Under the pieces are notes generated by a model. It saw only the letters and a program-made list of their open reading frames with translations. It did not search any database and was not told the DNA's origin. Below, piece by piece: positions 42,120 through 51,314 of a stretch of 64,000 nucleotides of DNA. The translations under genes were made by a program, and so were the position numbers. Location of the stretch: contig JAZODR010000031.1 in assembly GCA_045597125.1 (NCBI GenBank), forward strand, positions 1 to 64,000, written 5' to 3'. Origin of the DNA: RGIG5579 sp045597125. GTDB lineage: Bacteria > Bacillota > Clostridia > Oscillospirales > SIG627. How positions within the stretch are numbered: the stretch's first letter is position 1; each line of letters starts with the position of its first letter.

Positions 42120-42758
42120 ATGAAAAAAACCACAGTATATTTGATTCGTCACGGACAGAGCGAGGGAAATCTGTATGGCCTGTTTCTGGGACATACTGAT
42201 TTGGATTTGACAGACCTTGGGAAAAAACAGGCAGAGCGGGTGGTTTCATATTTTAAGGATATTCATATCGACGCTATTTTTTCCAGTGATTTGATTCGCG
42301 CGTATCATACCGCCTGCCCTTTGGCAAAGATGAAAGGGCTTCCAATTATCAAATGTGAAAAATTGCGTGAAATTTATGCAGGAGATTGGGAAGGAAAGGT
42401 GTTTTCCGATATTCGCAAAAGCTCTCCGATGGGAGATATTTGGTGGAAAGATACGGGAAGAGCCACGCCTGACGGCGGTGAAAGTGTTGCGGAATTGCAG
42501 GAGCGCGTTCTTGCCGAGGTTTCCCGCCTTGCAAAAGAAAACGAAGGCAAAACCATTTGTATTTTCACTCATTTTACGCCCCTTTATGCTTTGCGTACTG
42601 CTTGGGAGGGAGTGCCCCTTTCTGAAATGAAACGAATGCCTAAGCCCTCTAATGCCTCCGTTACCCACGTGATTTATGAAAACGGAGTGTTTTCGCAGCT
42701 TGTGGAATATGCCAACAATGATTATTTAGGGGAATTGGATTGCTTGTGCCGCGCCTGA
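42120..42758 (+). CDS. Histidine phosphatase family protein
   Basis: The 212-residue protein has the phosphoglycerate-mutase-like RHG motif near the N terminus (LIRHGQSEGN, His nucleophile) and a second catalytic His in IFTHFTPLYALR. Members dephosphorylate metabolites such as sugar phosphates or cobalamin precursors (CobC-like). The chosen ATG has a ribosome-like GGAG at 42104-42107, spaced 12 nt. An upstream GTG at 42102 is possible but lacks a ribosome site. Function at the substrate level is unknown. Confidence 0.83.
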   Translation: MKKTTVYLIRHGQSEGNLYGLFLGHTDLDLTDLGKKQAERVVSYFKDIHIDAIFSSDLIRAYHTACPLAKMKGLPIIKCEKLREIYAGDWEGKVFSDIRKSSPMGDIWWKDTGRATPDGGESVAELQERVLAEVSRLAKENEGKTICIFTHFTPLYALRTAWEGVPLSEMKRMPKPSNASVTHVIYENGVFSQLVEYANNDYLGELDCLCRA

Positions 42759-42762
42759 AAGA

Positions 42763-42800
42763 AAAACGGTGTAGCCCTCACGGGCTACACCGTTTTCTGT
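42763..42800 (+). terminator. Bidirectional terminator
   Basis: A 15-bp perfect stem (42763-42777 with 42782-42796) and TCAC loop. It separates the histidine phosphatase from the convergent zinc-ribbon gene. Confidence 0.9.
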
Positions 42801-42811
42801 TTTAGAACGAA

Positions 42812-43090
42812 TTAGTTGTTTTCCTTCATTGCTGCAAAGCAATCGCTGCAATATACAGGGCGATCGCTGGTGGGCTGGAAGGGAACTCTTGCTTCCTTGC
42901 CACAGTTAGCGCAAGTGGTAGTGAAATACTCTCTTGCCTGTCTGGAAGCGTTCTTCTTTGCGTCTCTGCAGGGTTTGCATCTCTGGGGCTCGTTCTGGAA
43001 ACCTTTCTCAGCATAGAATTCCTGCTCACCTGCGGTGAACACAAACTCGTTGCCACAATCCTTGCATACCAGTGTCTTGTCTTCGTACAT
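42812..43090 (-). CDS. Small protein with two zinc-ribbon motifs
   Basis: The 92-residue protein has eight Cys in four CxxC-type pairs: CKDCG, CKPCRDA, CANCG and CSDCF. They form two zinc-ribbon modules separated by a basic helical segment (KKNASRQAREYF). It is soluble. Ribosome site GAGG precedes the start. Proteins of this type are common and functionally uncharacterised; zinc or nucleic-acid binding is a reasonable guess. It lies downstream of the sigma-factor gene and tRNA-like RNA on the same strand. Confidence 0.82.
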   Translation of the reverse strand: MYEDKTLVCKDCGNEFVFTAGEQEFYAEKGFQNEPQRCKPCRDAKKNASRQAREYFTTTCANCGKEARVPFQPTSDRPVYCSDCFAAMKENN

Positions 43091-43119
43091 TTGCCATACC
43101 TCGTATTTTTTTAAAAAAT

Positions 43120-43192
43120 TGCCCAGAACGGACTCGCACCGTCACCCTTTTTAATCTGCCGATCAAAACGCTCTCTTTAAGCTACTCGGGCA
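43120..43192 (-). ncRNA. tRNA-like RNA, non-canonical or tRNA remnant
   Basis: The minus-strand RNA resembles a tRNA. The acceptor stem TGCCCGA pairs with TCTGGGCA except at the last position. A D-arm GCTT/GAGC has a 5-nt loop without GG. A stem of TTGAT/ATTAA bounds a 6-8-nt loop CGGCAG in the anticodon position. A T-arm GACGG/CCGTT has loop TGCGAGT. No CCA is encoded, and the 3' end runs into TTTTTT. It lies 12 nt after the sigma-factor stop codon on the same strand, so the two may be cotranscribed. No amino acid is assigned. Decay of a tRNA and a tRNA-mimic regulatory RNA are both possible. Confidence 0.45.
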
Positions 43193-43204
43193 TATAAACA
43201 TAAT

Positions 43205-43780
43205 TTAGGAAGGCTTTATCAGCTTCCTTTTGGCGCGGAAAAGGGTATTTTCCACACTTTTTTGATCCCGTCCTACAATACGGGCGATTTCTCTTGCTTT
43301 CTTACCTTGCAAATGCAGACCGAATACTTTGCGTTCCATAGGGGACAGGGTGCGGTTTACTTGCTCCAGCAGGGAAGCGAGGGTTTCCTTTCCCATTAAA
43401 ACCTCTTCGGGTCTTCCCGCAACCTTGTCGGGAATTTCCTCGGTGGGCATTTCGAAAGAGGGCAAACTGCGCTCCCGTTGATAACGACGAAGACCGTCGG
43501 AAATGCCGGAACGAATACAAACAGAGGCAAAGGTAGAAAAGGCGGAAACGGAAGGATCGTAGAGAAGGACAGCCTTGTAAAGACCGATTAGCCCTTCTTG
43601 ATAAAGATCATTTCTGTCTTCCTCGGGAACGGTAATGGTAGAAAGAATATGAAGAATTACTCCTTCAAATTTTTTGGCAAGTGTTGCAAAGGCAGCATTA
43701 TCACCCTCTGCGGCACAGCGAACCGTTTCCGCATCGGCGTTTGCTTTGGTCTTTGAAATGGGCTCAATGCTGTTTGCCAT
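43205..43780 (-). CDS. RNA polymerase sigma factor, sigma-70 family (SigH-like)
   Basis: The 191-residue factor has region 2 in about 35-105 (DRNDLYQEGLIGLYKAVLLY, then FSTFASVCIRSGISDGLR) and region 4 in about 140-188 (LSPMERKVFGLHLQGKKARE with IVGRDQKSVENTLFRAKRKL). There is no region 1.1 or 3. The layout resembles SigH of spore-formers (stationary-phase and competence control), but sporulation genes are absent here. Target promoters cannot be predicted from the window. Confidence 0.85.
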   Translation of the reverse strand: MANSIEPISKTKANADAETVRCAAEGDNAAFATLAKKFEGVILHILSTITVPEEDRNDLYQEGLIGLYKAVLLYDPSVSAFSTFASVCIRSGISDGLRRYQRERSLPSFEMPTEEIPDKVAGRPEEVLMGKETLASLLEQVNRTLSPMERKVFGLHLQGKKAREIARIVGRDQKSVENTLFRAKRKLIKPS

Positions 43781-43984
43781 GAATACCTCTTTCTTTACAT
43801 TACCTAAAACTCATTATAGCATCTAAAATAAATTATGTCAAGCATTTTAATAAAATTTGGATAGTATGAAACATTTTTCGACAGAAATTTAATTACAATT
43901 TCCAAAAAATGGAATGATTTTTTTCCAAAGTTCTTGCTCAATAAAGGTTCGTGTGTTAGAATAAAAGAAAAAAGGAGAATTCAT

Positions 43985-44290
43985 ATGATTCGTCATATCG
44001 TTATGTTCAAATTTAAGGAAGAAGCAGACGGAAAAGCCAAAATGGAAAACGTTCTTGCCACCAAGGCAATGCTGGAGGCGCTTCCTGCGAAAATTCCGCA
44101 GATTCTTTCCAGCACCGTAGAGATTGGCGCAGAGGGTGCTAATCCCGAAAATGCGGATTTGGTTCTTATTTCCGATTTTGAATCTTTTGAAACTTTAAAC
44201 GAGTATATCGTTCATCCCGATCACAAGGCGGTGGGCGCGTTTATGCGTCCGCTGCGAGAAAGCCGCGCAGCGGTTGATTTTATCGTATAA
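43985..44290 (+). CDS. Dabb-family stress-responsive alpha/beta-barrel protein
   Basis: The 101-residue protein begins MIRHIVMFKFKEEADGKAK, typical of Dabb (dimeric A/B barrel) domains. These small dimers occur in stress or catabolic contexts and often have no known substrate. Start 43985 follows ribosome site AAAGGAGA. Its last 11 nt overlap the convergent sortase gene's 3' end (44280-44290). Promoter region AT-rich. Confidence 0.82.
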   Translation: MIRHIVMFKFKEEADGKAKMENVLATKAMLEALPAKIPQILSSTVEIGAEGANPENADLVLISDFESFETLNEYIVHPDHKAVGAFMRPLRESRAAVDFIV

Positions 44291-45557
44291 CTTTTACAAG
44301 TACTGCGTGCACAGCGAAACGGCGGTCTCGGCTGCCGTTTTCGTTTTTGCAGGTGGAAAGTGTCAGAAGACGGGTATCTTTGTTAAATTGCGTGTCGGTT
44401 TGATACAAAGAGAGAAAAGCCATTTGTTCGCAGAAGGTGAGAAAGTCCTCGTCGCTTTCAAAATCTGTTTCAAAGTAATTATCGTAAGCGTCGGATTCGT
44501 GGGCGGAAAAGGGCTTGTAAACGTAGATTCCGTCTTCCGTGGCGATCTCGATGGTTGCACTGTGGAATAGGGTCGCACTGGAAAAATCGTGCAGAGAGGC
44601 AAACATACTTCCGTCACTCATATTGTGTCCGTAGATGACCGTATTGCGATTTTCCTCAATGGCGGGAGAGTTTCTTTCGTCGATATAGATGGTTCCGCTT
44701 GCCAAGGATTTCCCGTAGAAATCGCGTTTTAAATAGTAGTTTTTCACTTCGGACCAAACCACCGGATAATTGACTACGGTCCCGTCAATGGTGATCCATC
44801 CCGCGGTATTTTTATTGATTTGCTTGAGCTGATGGAGCTTGTTGACCAGACGTTGCTGTTCATCGGTATAGGTATCAATGCCCGATGTTTCTTCTTTCTT
44901 TCCGTTCAGAATGTCTTGCGGAGTTAAGGAATTGACACAGGCAGCTGTCTTTTTCAGATATTCGTGTTGAAATCGGTCCGTGGATTGAACCAGCTCTTGC
45001 AAACGGGTGTTGATGACGTAGGTGCGATGATAGCTGTAGATCTTGCCGAAGACAAAGATGCCCGCGGTGAAAAATCCGAAAATACATATGAACAGAATGG
45101 CATAACGCAAAATTTCGGTGGGCGCAACCGTTTTTTCGGGCGCCTCTTCCGGATCCTTATATACGTCGTACATTCCGTCCAGAGAATCTTTGATTTGCTT
45201 CTCCTTTTCCTTCCTCGTGAGGGGAGCCGGAGGAGCTTTTTTTTCTGCTTCGATTTTTTTGATGGGAAGATGTGTGAATGGAATAAAAGGTTTCTTTTCT
45301 GCCTTTTTCTCAGTGGAAACGGATTTCTTTTTTTCGCTTTTCTTTGGCATTGCTTCAAGATTTGCCAAAGGGCGGCGTGCGGGGGCCTTGTTTTTGCCCT
45401 TGATCAATTCGGGCTTGGTGGCATGTTCTACTTTGATTTCGTCAGAGGAATCCGGTGCGTCGGTGTGGTCTGTTTCTTCGTTTTTTTGCGCTTCTTCCAA
45501 ACGGCCCAGAAACAGGTCGTCGTCGTAAAAATCATCGAATTTCTTTTTGCCGAACAT
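44280..45557 (-). CDS. Class B sortase with long N-terminal extension
   Basis: The 425-residue protein has a cytoplasmic, highly charged (Lys/Glu/Pro-rich) N-terminal region of about 150 residues, one membrane helix (about 152-175) and a C-terminal sortase domain. The class B features are NTVIYGHNMSDGSMF (catalytic His), LSTCKNENGSRDRR with Cys403, and the Arg cluster after it. Sortase B attaches proteins with NPQTN-like signals to the cell wall, commonly haem proteins. No sorting-signal protein appears in the window. The long charged tail is unusual. Ribosome site AAAGGAGGATAACG lies upstream. Confidence 0.87.
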   Translation of the reverse strand: MFGKKKFDDFYDDDLFLGRLEEAQKNEETDHTDAPDSSDEIKVEHATKPELIKGKNKAPARRPLANLEAMPKKSEKKKSVSTEKKAEKKPFIPFTHLPIKKIEAEKKAPPAPLTRKEKEKQIKDSLDGMYDVYKDPEEAPEKTVAPTEILRYAILFICIFGFFTAGIFVFGKIYSYHRTYVINTRLQELVQSTDRFQHEYLKKTAACVNSLTPQDILNGKKEETSGIDTYTDEQQRLVNKLHQLKQINKNTAGWITIDGTVVNYPVVWSEVKNYYLKRDFYGKSLASGTIYIDERNSPAIEENRNTVIYGHNMSDGSMFASLHDFSSATLFHSATIEIATEDGIYVYKPFSAHESDAYDNYFETDFESDEDFLTFCEQMAFLSLYQTDTQFNKDTRLLTLSTCKNENGSRDRRFAVHAVLVKVIR

Positions 45558-45590
45558 CGTTATCCTCCTTTTTCAAAAAATATGGCGAAG

Positions 45591-47858
45591 CTATTTCCAA
45601 AAATGGTTTAATTGATTGCGTAATTCCGCATCGCGGGAAATGATCCGGGCATCTTCCCAATTTTCGGGGAAAAGCTCTTTGATTTCTTCCCCAAGAAAGC
45701 GCATATCACAGAGAATGAGAAAACCTCGATCCTCTTCGGAACGGATCACGCGCCCAGCTGCTTGCAAAACGCGGCTCCAGCCGGGGAGAGTGTAAGCAAA
45801 ACTTTTGCCGTCCATTTCTCGTTTGTAATAAGCGGCGCATTCTGCTTCTGCTTCGGGCGTGGGGGGAGGAAAGCCTGTTCCTACAATAATCTCTCCTGAC
45901 AAAGCTTCTCCTTTCAGATCCACTCCCTCGGAGAAAATTCCACCCATTACGCAAAAGCCGATGAGAGTACCGTGCGGCGTTTTGCGGAATTCTTCTAAAA
46001 AGGCATTTCGCTTCTTCGGTGACATGACCTTATCTTGAATGAGTATGCGGTGATCAAAAAAGCGCCGTTTATATTCCTGAGAAACCAGTCGCAAATACTC
46101 AAAAGAAGGGAGAAATACCATATAATTTCCCTCTTTGGCGCTGACTGCGGAATGAATGATGCTACAGATTTTGGGCGCGGTGTCAAAGCGTTTGGAATGA
46201 GAAACGTCCACTCCGCAAAGACCTACGAACAGATTGTCACGGGGGAACGGGGAATTAAGAATGAGAAAATCATCTCCCTCTTCTCCCGCTAAAAGGTCAA
46301 AATAATATATTTCGGGAAGCAAGGTTGCGGAAAAGAATACTACTGACCGCCAGTTTTTACAAGCCTTGAGAATCTTGGCGCGGGGATCTACGTTATAAAT
46401 ACGGATCCCTCCTTCGGGAGGATAAACCGTGGCATAATTTTCATCGAATTCTTTGCACAGCCGTACAAATTTTTTTAGTTTTCTATAAAGATTGCGCAGG
46501 TTTTTCTCCGTTTCATCGGTGAGAAGACCAAAGCCATCGTGCAGGGCAAAGGCAACTTTGGGAAGGAGTGCCGTGGCTTCTTTTGCTATGGAATCGTGAA
46601 ACTCAAAGGAGAAATATTCCTGTGAATCCTTGCGTTTTTGCTCTATTTTCGGAAATAGGGAAAGAAGTGCTCCGAAATGCTCTCGAAGCATTGCGGAAGG
46701 ATGGGTGGTGTCGCGGAAGAAGGGATCGAAATCCGAAGGGGCAAGGGTTTCGGTATTGTTTTCTCGAATGCGCGCGGGTAGATTGTGTGCCTCGTCTATT
46801 AAGAGCACTGCATCCTTTTTGGGGGTAAAGACGGCGCGGGACGGATCGAATACGTGATTGTAATCTCCGATGACCACGTGGCAAAACGTTGCCATTTTTT
46901 TAGCCAGAGCAAAGGGGCAAATGTGAAAATGCTCTGCGGCGGAAAGCAATTCTTTTTCCGTAATACAGGAAAAGGCGGTGAGAAAGGCAAGGGCGCGGGG
47001 AAGTTTTTCGCCAAAGTCCTCCCGATAGGCACATTCTTTTCCGTCACATTCTTCCAAATGCTTGGGGCAAAGAGCCATTTTTGCGGAAAGGACAATGGTG
47101 CGTAGTCCGCGCAGCTTTTGAAGGGCTTCTACCGTAGCGGCGGCTTGCATTTTCAAGGTGTTTTTGGGAGATGCATAAAAAACCTGAGATGCTTTCCCTT
47201 TTTCCAATGCTCTTAATGCGGGATAGAGTACTGCTGCGGTCTTTCCAATGCCTGTGGGTGCGCAGGCGTAAAGCTTTGAGGATGATAAAATGGCATCCCA
47301 AGTAGCGTGAATCAGTTTCTTTTGTCCCTGCCGAAGGTTTTTGTAGGGAAATTCAATGCTGGAGTCCGGTTTTTGCCACAAAGGAATGAGGGCGAACATA
47401 TCCCGTGCATGAAGGGTTAAAATATTACTCAGACGGTCTTTTTCATAGGGGAATTCTTCACATTGCACTCTGCCTTCGGAATAGACGGAAAGGCGCAGGA
47501 CGACCCGATTCAATTTTTTGGTATTACACAGAGCAAGGCCCAAAAGCTGTGCTCGCAGCATTGCCTGATCCCGATAAAGGGAAAAATCCACACTGCGCTC
47601 TACTAAGGTTTCTTCTTCAAGTATGTATTCGTCGCCTTCTTTGTGAATGCGATGGGCAATTCCTTCCAAGGAAAGGGTTCCTTCTCCGTAACCGAGCTTC
47701 AGAGAAAGGGGGGTGTCCGGATATCCCCATAGGGCATTTTGCCCCAAGGCCTCTTTTCGCATGGTCTCCGAAGGGCGACTGCGATCCTCCCCGTTTTTGG
47801 TGGGGCATAATAAGGCCAGAACATCATTCAGACCAATGGTGAGGTTTTTATCTTTCAT
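45591..47858 (-). CDS. DinG/XPD-like ATP-dependent DNA helicase
   Basis: The 755-residue superfamily 2 helicase has Walker A PTGIGKTAA, DEAH box LLIDEAHNLP, motif III VVFFSATL and motif VI QAAGRVIRSEED. An Fe-S cluster-like set of Cys (near 260-315) lies between motifs Ia and II, as in XPD/DinG. The enzyme should unwind DNA 5' to 3' and act in repair or in processing of R-loops. The ATG overlaps the preceding small gene's stop (ATGA), so the two are coupled. Ribosome site GGAGGAGCT. Confidence 0.87.
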   Translation of the reverse strand: MKDKNLTIGLNDVLALLCPTKNGEDRSRPSETMRKEALGQNALWGYPDTPLSLKLGYGEGTLSLEGIAHRIHKEGDEYILEEETLVERSVDFSLYRDQAMLRAQLLGLALCNTKKLNRVVLRLSVYSEGRVQCEEFPYEKDRLSNILTLHARDMFALIPLWQKPDSSIEFPYKNLRQGQKKLIHATWDAILSSSKLYACAPTGIGKTAAVLYPALRALEKGKASQVFYASPKNTLKMQAAATVEALQKLRGLRTIVLSAKMALCPKHLEECDGKECAYREDFGEKLPRALAFLTAFSCITEKELLSAAEHFHICPFALAKKMATFCHVVIGDYNHVFDPSRAVFTPKKDAVLLIDEAHNLPARIRENNTETLAPSDFDPFFRDTTHPSAMLREHFGALLSLFPKIEQKRKDSQEYFSFEFHDSIAKEATALLPKVAFALHDGFGLLTDETEKNLRNLYRKLKKFVRLCKEFDENYATVYPPEGGIRIYNVDPRAKILKACKNWRSVVFFSATLLPEIYYFDLLAGEEGDDFLILNSPFPRDNLFVGLCGVDVSHSKRFDTAPKICSIIHSAVSAKEGNYMVFLPSFEYLRLVSQEYKRRFFDHRILIQDKVMSPKKRNAFLEEFRKTPHGTLIGFCVMGGIFSEGVDLKGEALSGEIIVGTGFPPPTPEAEAECAAYYKREMDGKSFAYTLPGWSRVLQAAGRVIRSEEDRGFLILCDMRFLGEEIKELFPENWEDARIISRDAELRNQLNHFWK

Positions 47859-48307
47859 AGCTCCTCCGTAAATAAAATCTCTGCCAAAGAAAGGGCAAAG
47901 CCCGTGGCAAGATTTTTATACAGACTGAAATTACGGTCGAACCGCACCTTTCTCTCGAAAGGCACGATGTTTCGTCCTCCAAGATAGATTTCTTGCTGAA
48001 CACACAGCATGGCGTCTTCGTCGCCGATGCTGGAAAAACTGACTGAATCGGAATGTGCCATTCCACCGGTTAATACAATCCCTTCTTGTGGTAATACGGG
48101 GATTTGAGCATTGCCGGGAACCAGAAAAATACTTGTGTAGAAAGGAAAGGTTTGCGGAAAATAATTTTTATCGGAAAGGATTAGGTCGTATCTGGCGCCT
48201 CTGCGGATGCTTTCCGCGATGATTTTACCGCCGTAAGGATACAAAATTCGCTCCGATTTCAGCTTTTCACGCAGGATGGGTAATGTTTCCAACAAACCGA
48301 TTCTCAT
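47855..48307 (-). CDS. Hypothetical protein
   Basis: The 150-residue protein starts MRIGLLETLPILREKLKSER with ribosome site AGAGG upstream. Its stop overlaps the helicase start. It contains a Gly-rich loop (GGMAHSDSVSFSSIGDED) and a following C-terminal segment, with no signal or membrane helix. I recognise no family. Its tight coupling suggests a partner of the helicase, for example in its regulation or assembly, but no sequence evidence supports this. Confidence 0.62.
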   Translation of the reverse strand: MRIGLLETLPILREKLKSERILYPYGGKIIAESIRRGARYDLILSDKNYFPQTFPFYTSIFLVPGNAQIPVLPQEGIVLTGGMAHSDSVSFSSIGDEDAMLCVQQEIYLGGRNIVPFERKVRFDRNFSLYKNLATGFALSLAEILFTEEL

Positions 48308-48372
48308 AAGCGCCTCTTTCTTTTTCTTGGTCCTTTTAGTATGACCGAAAAAAGAGGGGAGCATACGGGAAA

Positions 48373-48975
48373 TTACTGGTTTTTCTCAAAAGATTCCACG
48401 GTGGTTTCGATTAGCTTCCAAACGCTTTCTACGCCATAGCCGTTAAGAGAAGAAAAAGGAAATACGGGAGTGGGGAAGAATCTGTCTTGCAATTCCTTGA
48501 GATTCTTTGTTTGATTTGTTTTGTTCAGTTTGTCAAATTTGGTAGCAACAATCACAAAGGGAATCCCCACTGCATTGAGATATTCAATCATATCCTCGTC
48601 GTCACGGCTGGGGCCGGTTTTCAGATCTACCAGCTGGAGAACCAGAGAAATATGCTTTGGATTTTGAAAATAGGAGTCTGTAAGAAAAGACCATTTGCGC
48701 TTTTCTTCTTCGCTTCGTTTGGCAAAGCCGTAACCCGGTAAGTCTACCAGATACAGTCTGGAGTCAATATCAAAGAAATTGACGGTGATGGTTTTTCCGG
48801 GAGAAGAGGAAACTCTTGCAAGACTTTTGCGATTCATCAGTTTGTTCAGAGCAGAGCTTTTTCCCACGTTACTTCTGCCCGAAAAAGCGATCTGACAGCG
48901 TCCGTCACAAATCAATTGATCCCGCCTGCCTGCGCTGATGGTTAAGCGGATATTGTTTTTGTTGATTGGCTTCAT
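48373..48975 (-). CDS. engB: Ribosome biogenesis GTPase (EngB/YsxC)
   Basis: The 200-residue GTPase has G1 GRSNVGKS (33-40), G2 region with T (SSPGKTITVNFF), G3 DLPGYGFAKRS and G4 TKFDKLNK. This family assists maturation of the 50S ribosomal subunit. Its ATG overlaps the stop of the upstream Lon gene by 4 nt. The lon-engB order is common in Firmicutes. Length is typical. Confidence 0.95.
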   Translation of the reverse strand: MKPINKNNIRLTISAGRRDQLICDGRCQIAFSGRSNVGKSSALNKLMNRKSLARVSSSPGKTITVNFFDIDSRLYLVDLPGYGFAKRSEEEKRKWSFLTDSYFQNPKHISLVLQLVDLKTGPSRDDEDMIEYLNAVGIPFVIVATKFDKLNKTNQTKNLKELQDRFFPTPVFPFSSLNGYGVESVWKLIETTVESFEKNQ

Positions 48976-51314
48976 TTTGCCTCCAAAGCAATTTTCAACA
49001 CGTCATCCACGGTTTTGCAAGGAATGAATTCTATCATTTCCAGAGCTTTGGGATCTACTTCTTCCAGATCCTTTTGGTTGTCAAAGGGGATGAGAACGGT
49101 TTTGATACCGGCGCGCAGGGCGGCATTTGCTTTTTCGCGCAGACCTCCAATGGGAAGTACCTTGCCGTGGAGGGTGATCTCGCCGGTCATGGCAACGTCG
49201 CTTCTTGCTTTTCTGCCACTGAGCAGAGAAGCCAAACAGGTTACAAGGGTAATGCCGGCACTGGGGCCGTCCTTGGGAATGGCGCCTTCAGGGAAATGGA
49301 TGTGTAAATCTCGGTTTTTATAAAACTCAGGATTGCTCAGCTCCAATTCTTTTTCTCTTGCGCGGACAAGGGAGAGGGCTGCTGAGCAGGATTCCTTCAT
49401 CACGTCACCCAAAGAGCCGGTCAAGGTGATCTTGCCGGTGCCGGGCAAATCCAGCGCTTCTACCTCCAGCATCTCTCCGCCTGCCAAGGTCCAAGCAAGA
49501 CCGTTGACAATGCCGATTCGGGAATTTTTGGGGAGTGTTTCGGGTAAATATTTTTCTTTGCCCAGAAAATCAGGCAAATTCTTTTCCGTAACGGAAACAG
49601 CTTTTGCGCCGTCCAAAATCAGCTTTGCACTCTTTCTGCATATCTTTGCCAATTCTCGCTCCAGTTTTCTGACACCCTGCTCCCGGGTGTAAGAGCGGAT
49701 AATCTTGCGCAGAGCGCCTTCGCTGATGCGGAGATTGCTTTTTTGAAGACCGTGCTCTTTTTTTTGCTTGGGCAGCAGGTGATTTTTGGCGATGGCGCAT
49801 TTTTCACTTTCGGTATAGCCGTTTAAGTGAATAATTTCCATTCTGTCCAAAAGCGCTGGCGGGATGGTGGATACCTCATTGGCAGTTGCCAGAAACATAC
49901 AGGAAGAAAGATCCACGGGCAATTCTATAAAATGATCGCGGAATGCGTGATTCTGTGCGGAATCCAATACCTCCAGCAGAGCAGAGGCGGGGTCTCCGTG
50001 GGAATCACGGGTTAATTTATCAATTTCATCCAAACAGATTAAAGGGTTCATAGATCCCGCCTGAATGAGGGCATTTACGATACGGCCGGGCATAGAACCG
50101 ATGTACGTCTTTCTGTGGCCGCGGATATCAGCCTCGTCGCGAACACCGCCCAAGGAAACGCGCACATACTTTCTGCCTAAAGCTTCGGCGATAGAGGAGG
50201 CAATACTGGTTTTGCCCACACCGGGAGCACCTACCAGGCAGATAATCTGTCCCTGAACTTTGCCGCGGAGAACTCCCGCTGCAAGAAATTCCAAGATGCG
50301 TTCCTTGACTTTTTCCAGTCCGTCGTGATCCCGATCCAGTATTTTGCGCGCCTTTTCCGTATCAATTTCATCTTCGGTAAAGCTTTTCCACGGGATTTCC
50401 AGACAGGTTTCGATATAGCCGCGGATCAATGCGGATTCGGAAGAGCCGAAAGGCATATGGGGAATCTTCTTGGCTTGAAGAATCAGTTTTTCGCGGATGG
50501 CATCGGGCAGATCTGCTTTCATGATTCTTGCCATCACATCATCTTCTTCGGGATCGCCGATGGAATCCGCACCTCCCATTCCAAGCTCCGATTGAATAAC
50601 GCGCATTTGTTCGCGCAGATACGCCTCCCGCTGCTGTTGGCCCATATGATGTTGTACTTTGCGAGAGATGCTTTGCTCGATTTTTGCGACCTGCAATTCT
50701 TCGGCCAGAATCTCTATCAAACGCAGCGCGCGGTCCAGAGGATCGAAGATGGCAAGCAGTTCTGCTTTTTGCTCGGTTTTTCTGAGAATGTTAGTGGCGG
50801 TGTAATCTGCCAAAAAGCCGGGATCTTCAATGCTTTGAAGGGCGGCTGTAACCTCGCCCGAAAGTTTGGGCAAAAATGAGGAAAGCTCCTCAATGCTGTG
50901 GAGCAGGCTTCTGCGATAGGCATCTGCCTGACGGGGATTGTCTACCACAATGTCGCGGCGGAAAATCTCTGCAGTATATGCGCCGGACTCCAAACGGAAA
51001 ATGTTTTGAATTTCACCGCGGGCAATTCCCTCGGTAATGATGCGGTAACTCTTGTCAGGAAGTTTGACGGACTGCTTGATGTGTGCGATGACACCCACGC
51101 GGTGCAAATCCGATGGCTCGGGATTTTCCACACGCGCATCCTTTTGAGCGACCAAGAAAATAAAACCGTCAGCCTTCAGCGCCATTTCCACCGCGCGAAC
51201 GGTAAGGGGGCGCGCCACTTCAAAACTGGTGTCAATTCCGGGGAATATAACCAGTCCGCGGAGCGCAATGACGGGCAGAGCCACACGATCGAGCTTTTCT
51301 GAAAAATAAGACAT
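48972..51314 (-). CDS. lon: ATP-dependent protease La (Lon)
   Basis: The 780-residue protease has an N-terminal substrate domain (about 1-190), AAA+ domain with Walker A GAPGVGKTS and Walker B LICLDEIDKL, and a C-terminal serine protease domain with the catalytic Ser in PKDGPSAGIT and the Lys some 40 residues later. It degrades misfolded and regulatory proteins. Start 51314 is preferred: the ribosome site AAAGGAT lies upstream, whereas an earlier Met codon adds 15 residues without a ribosome site. It overlaps the engB start. Confidence 0.95.
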   Translation of the reverse strand: MSYFSEKLDRVALPVIALRGLVIFPGIDTSFEVARPLTVRAVEMALKADGFIFLVAQKDARVENPEPSDLHRVGVIAHIKQSVKLPDKSYRIITEGIARGEIQNIFRLESGAYTAEIFRRDIVVDNPRQADAYRRSLLHSIEELSSFLPKLSGEVTAALQSIEDPGFLADYTATNILRKTEQKAELLAIFDPLDRALRLIEILAEELQVAKIEQSISRKVQHHMGQQQREAYLREQMRVIQSELGMGGADSIGDPEEDDVMARIMKADLPDAIREKLILQAKKIPHMPFGSSESALIRGYIETCLEIPWKSFTEDEIDTEKARKILDRDHDGLEKVKERILEFLAAGVLRGKVQGQIICLVGAPGVGKTSIASSIAEALGRKYVRVSLGGVRDEADIRGHRKTYIGSMPGRIVNALIQAGSMNPLICLDEIDKLTRDSHGDPASALLEVLDSAQNHAFRDHFIELPVDLSSCMFLATANEVSTIPPALLDRMEIIHLNGYTESEKCAIAKNHLLPKQKKEHGLQKSNLRISEGALRKIIRSYTREQGVRKLERELAKICRKSAKLILDGAKAVSVTEKNLPDFLGKEKYLPETLPKNSRIGIVNGLAWTLAGGEMLEVEALDLPGTGKITLTGSLGDVMKESCSAALSLVRAREKELELSNPEFYKNRDLHIHFPEGAIPKDGPSAGITLVTCLASLLSGRKARSDVAMTGEITLHGKVLPIGGLREKANAALRAGIKTVLIPFDNQKDLEEVDPKALEMIEFIPCKTVDDVLKIALEAK

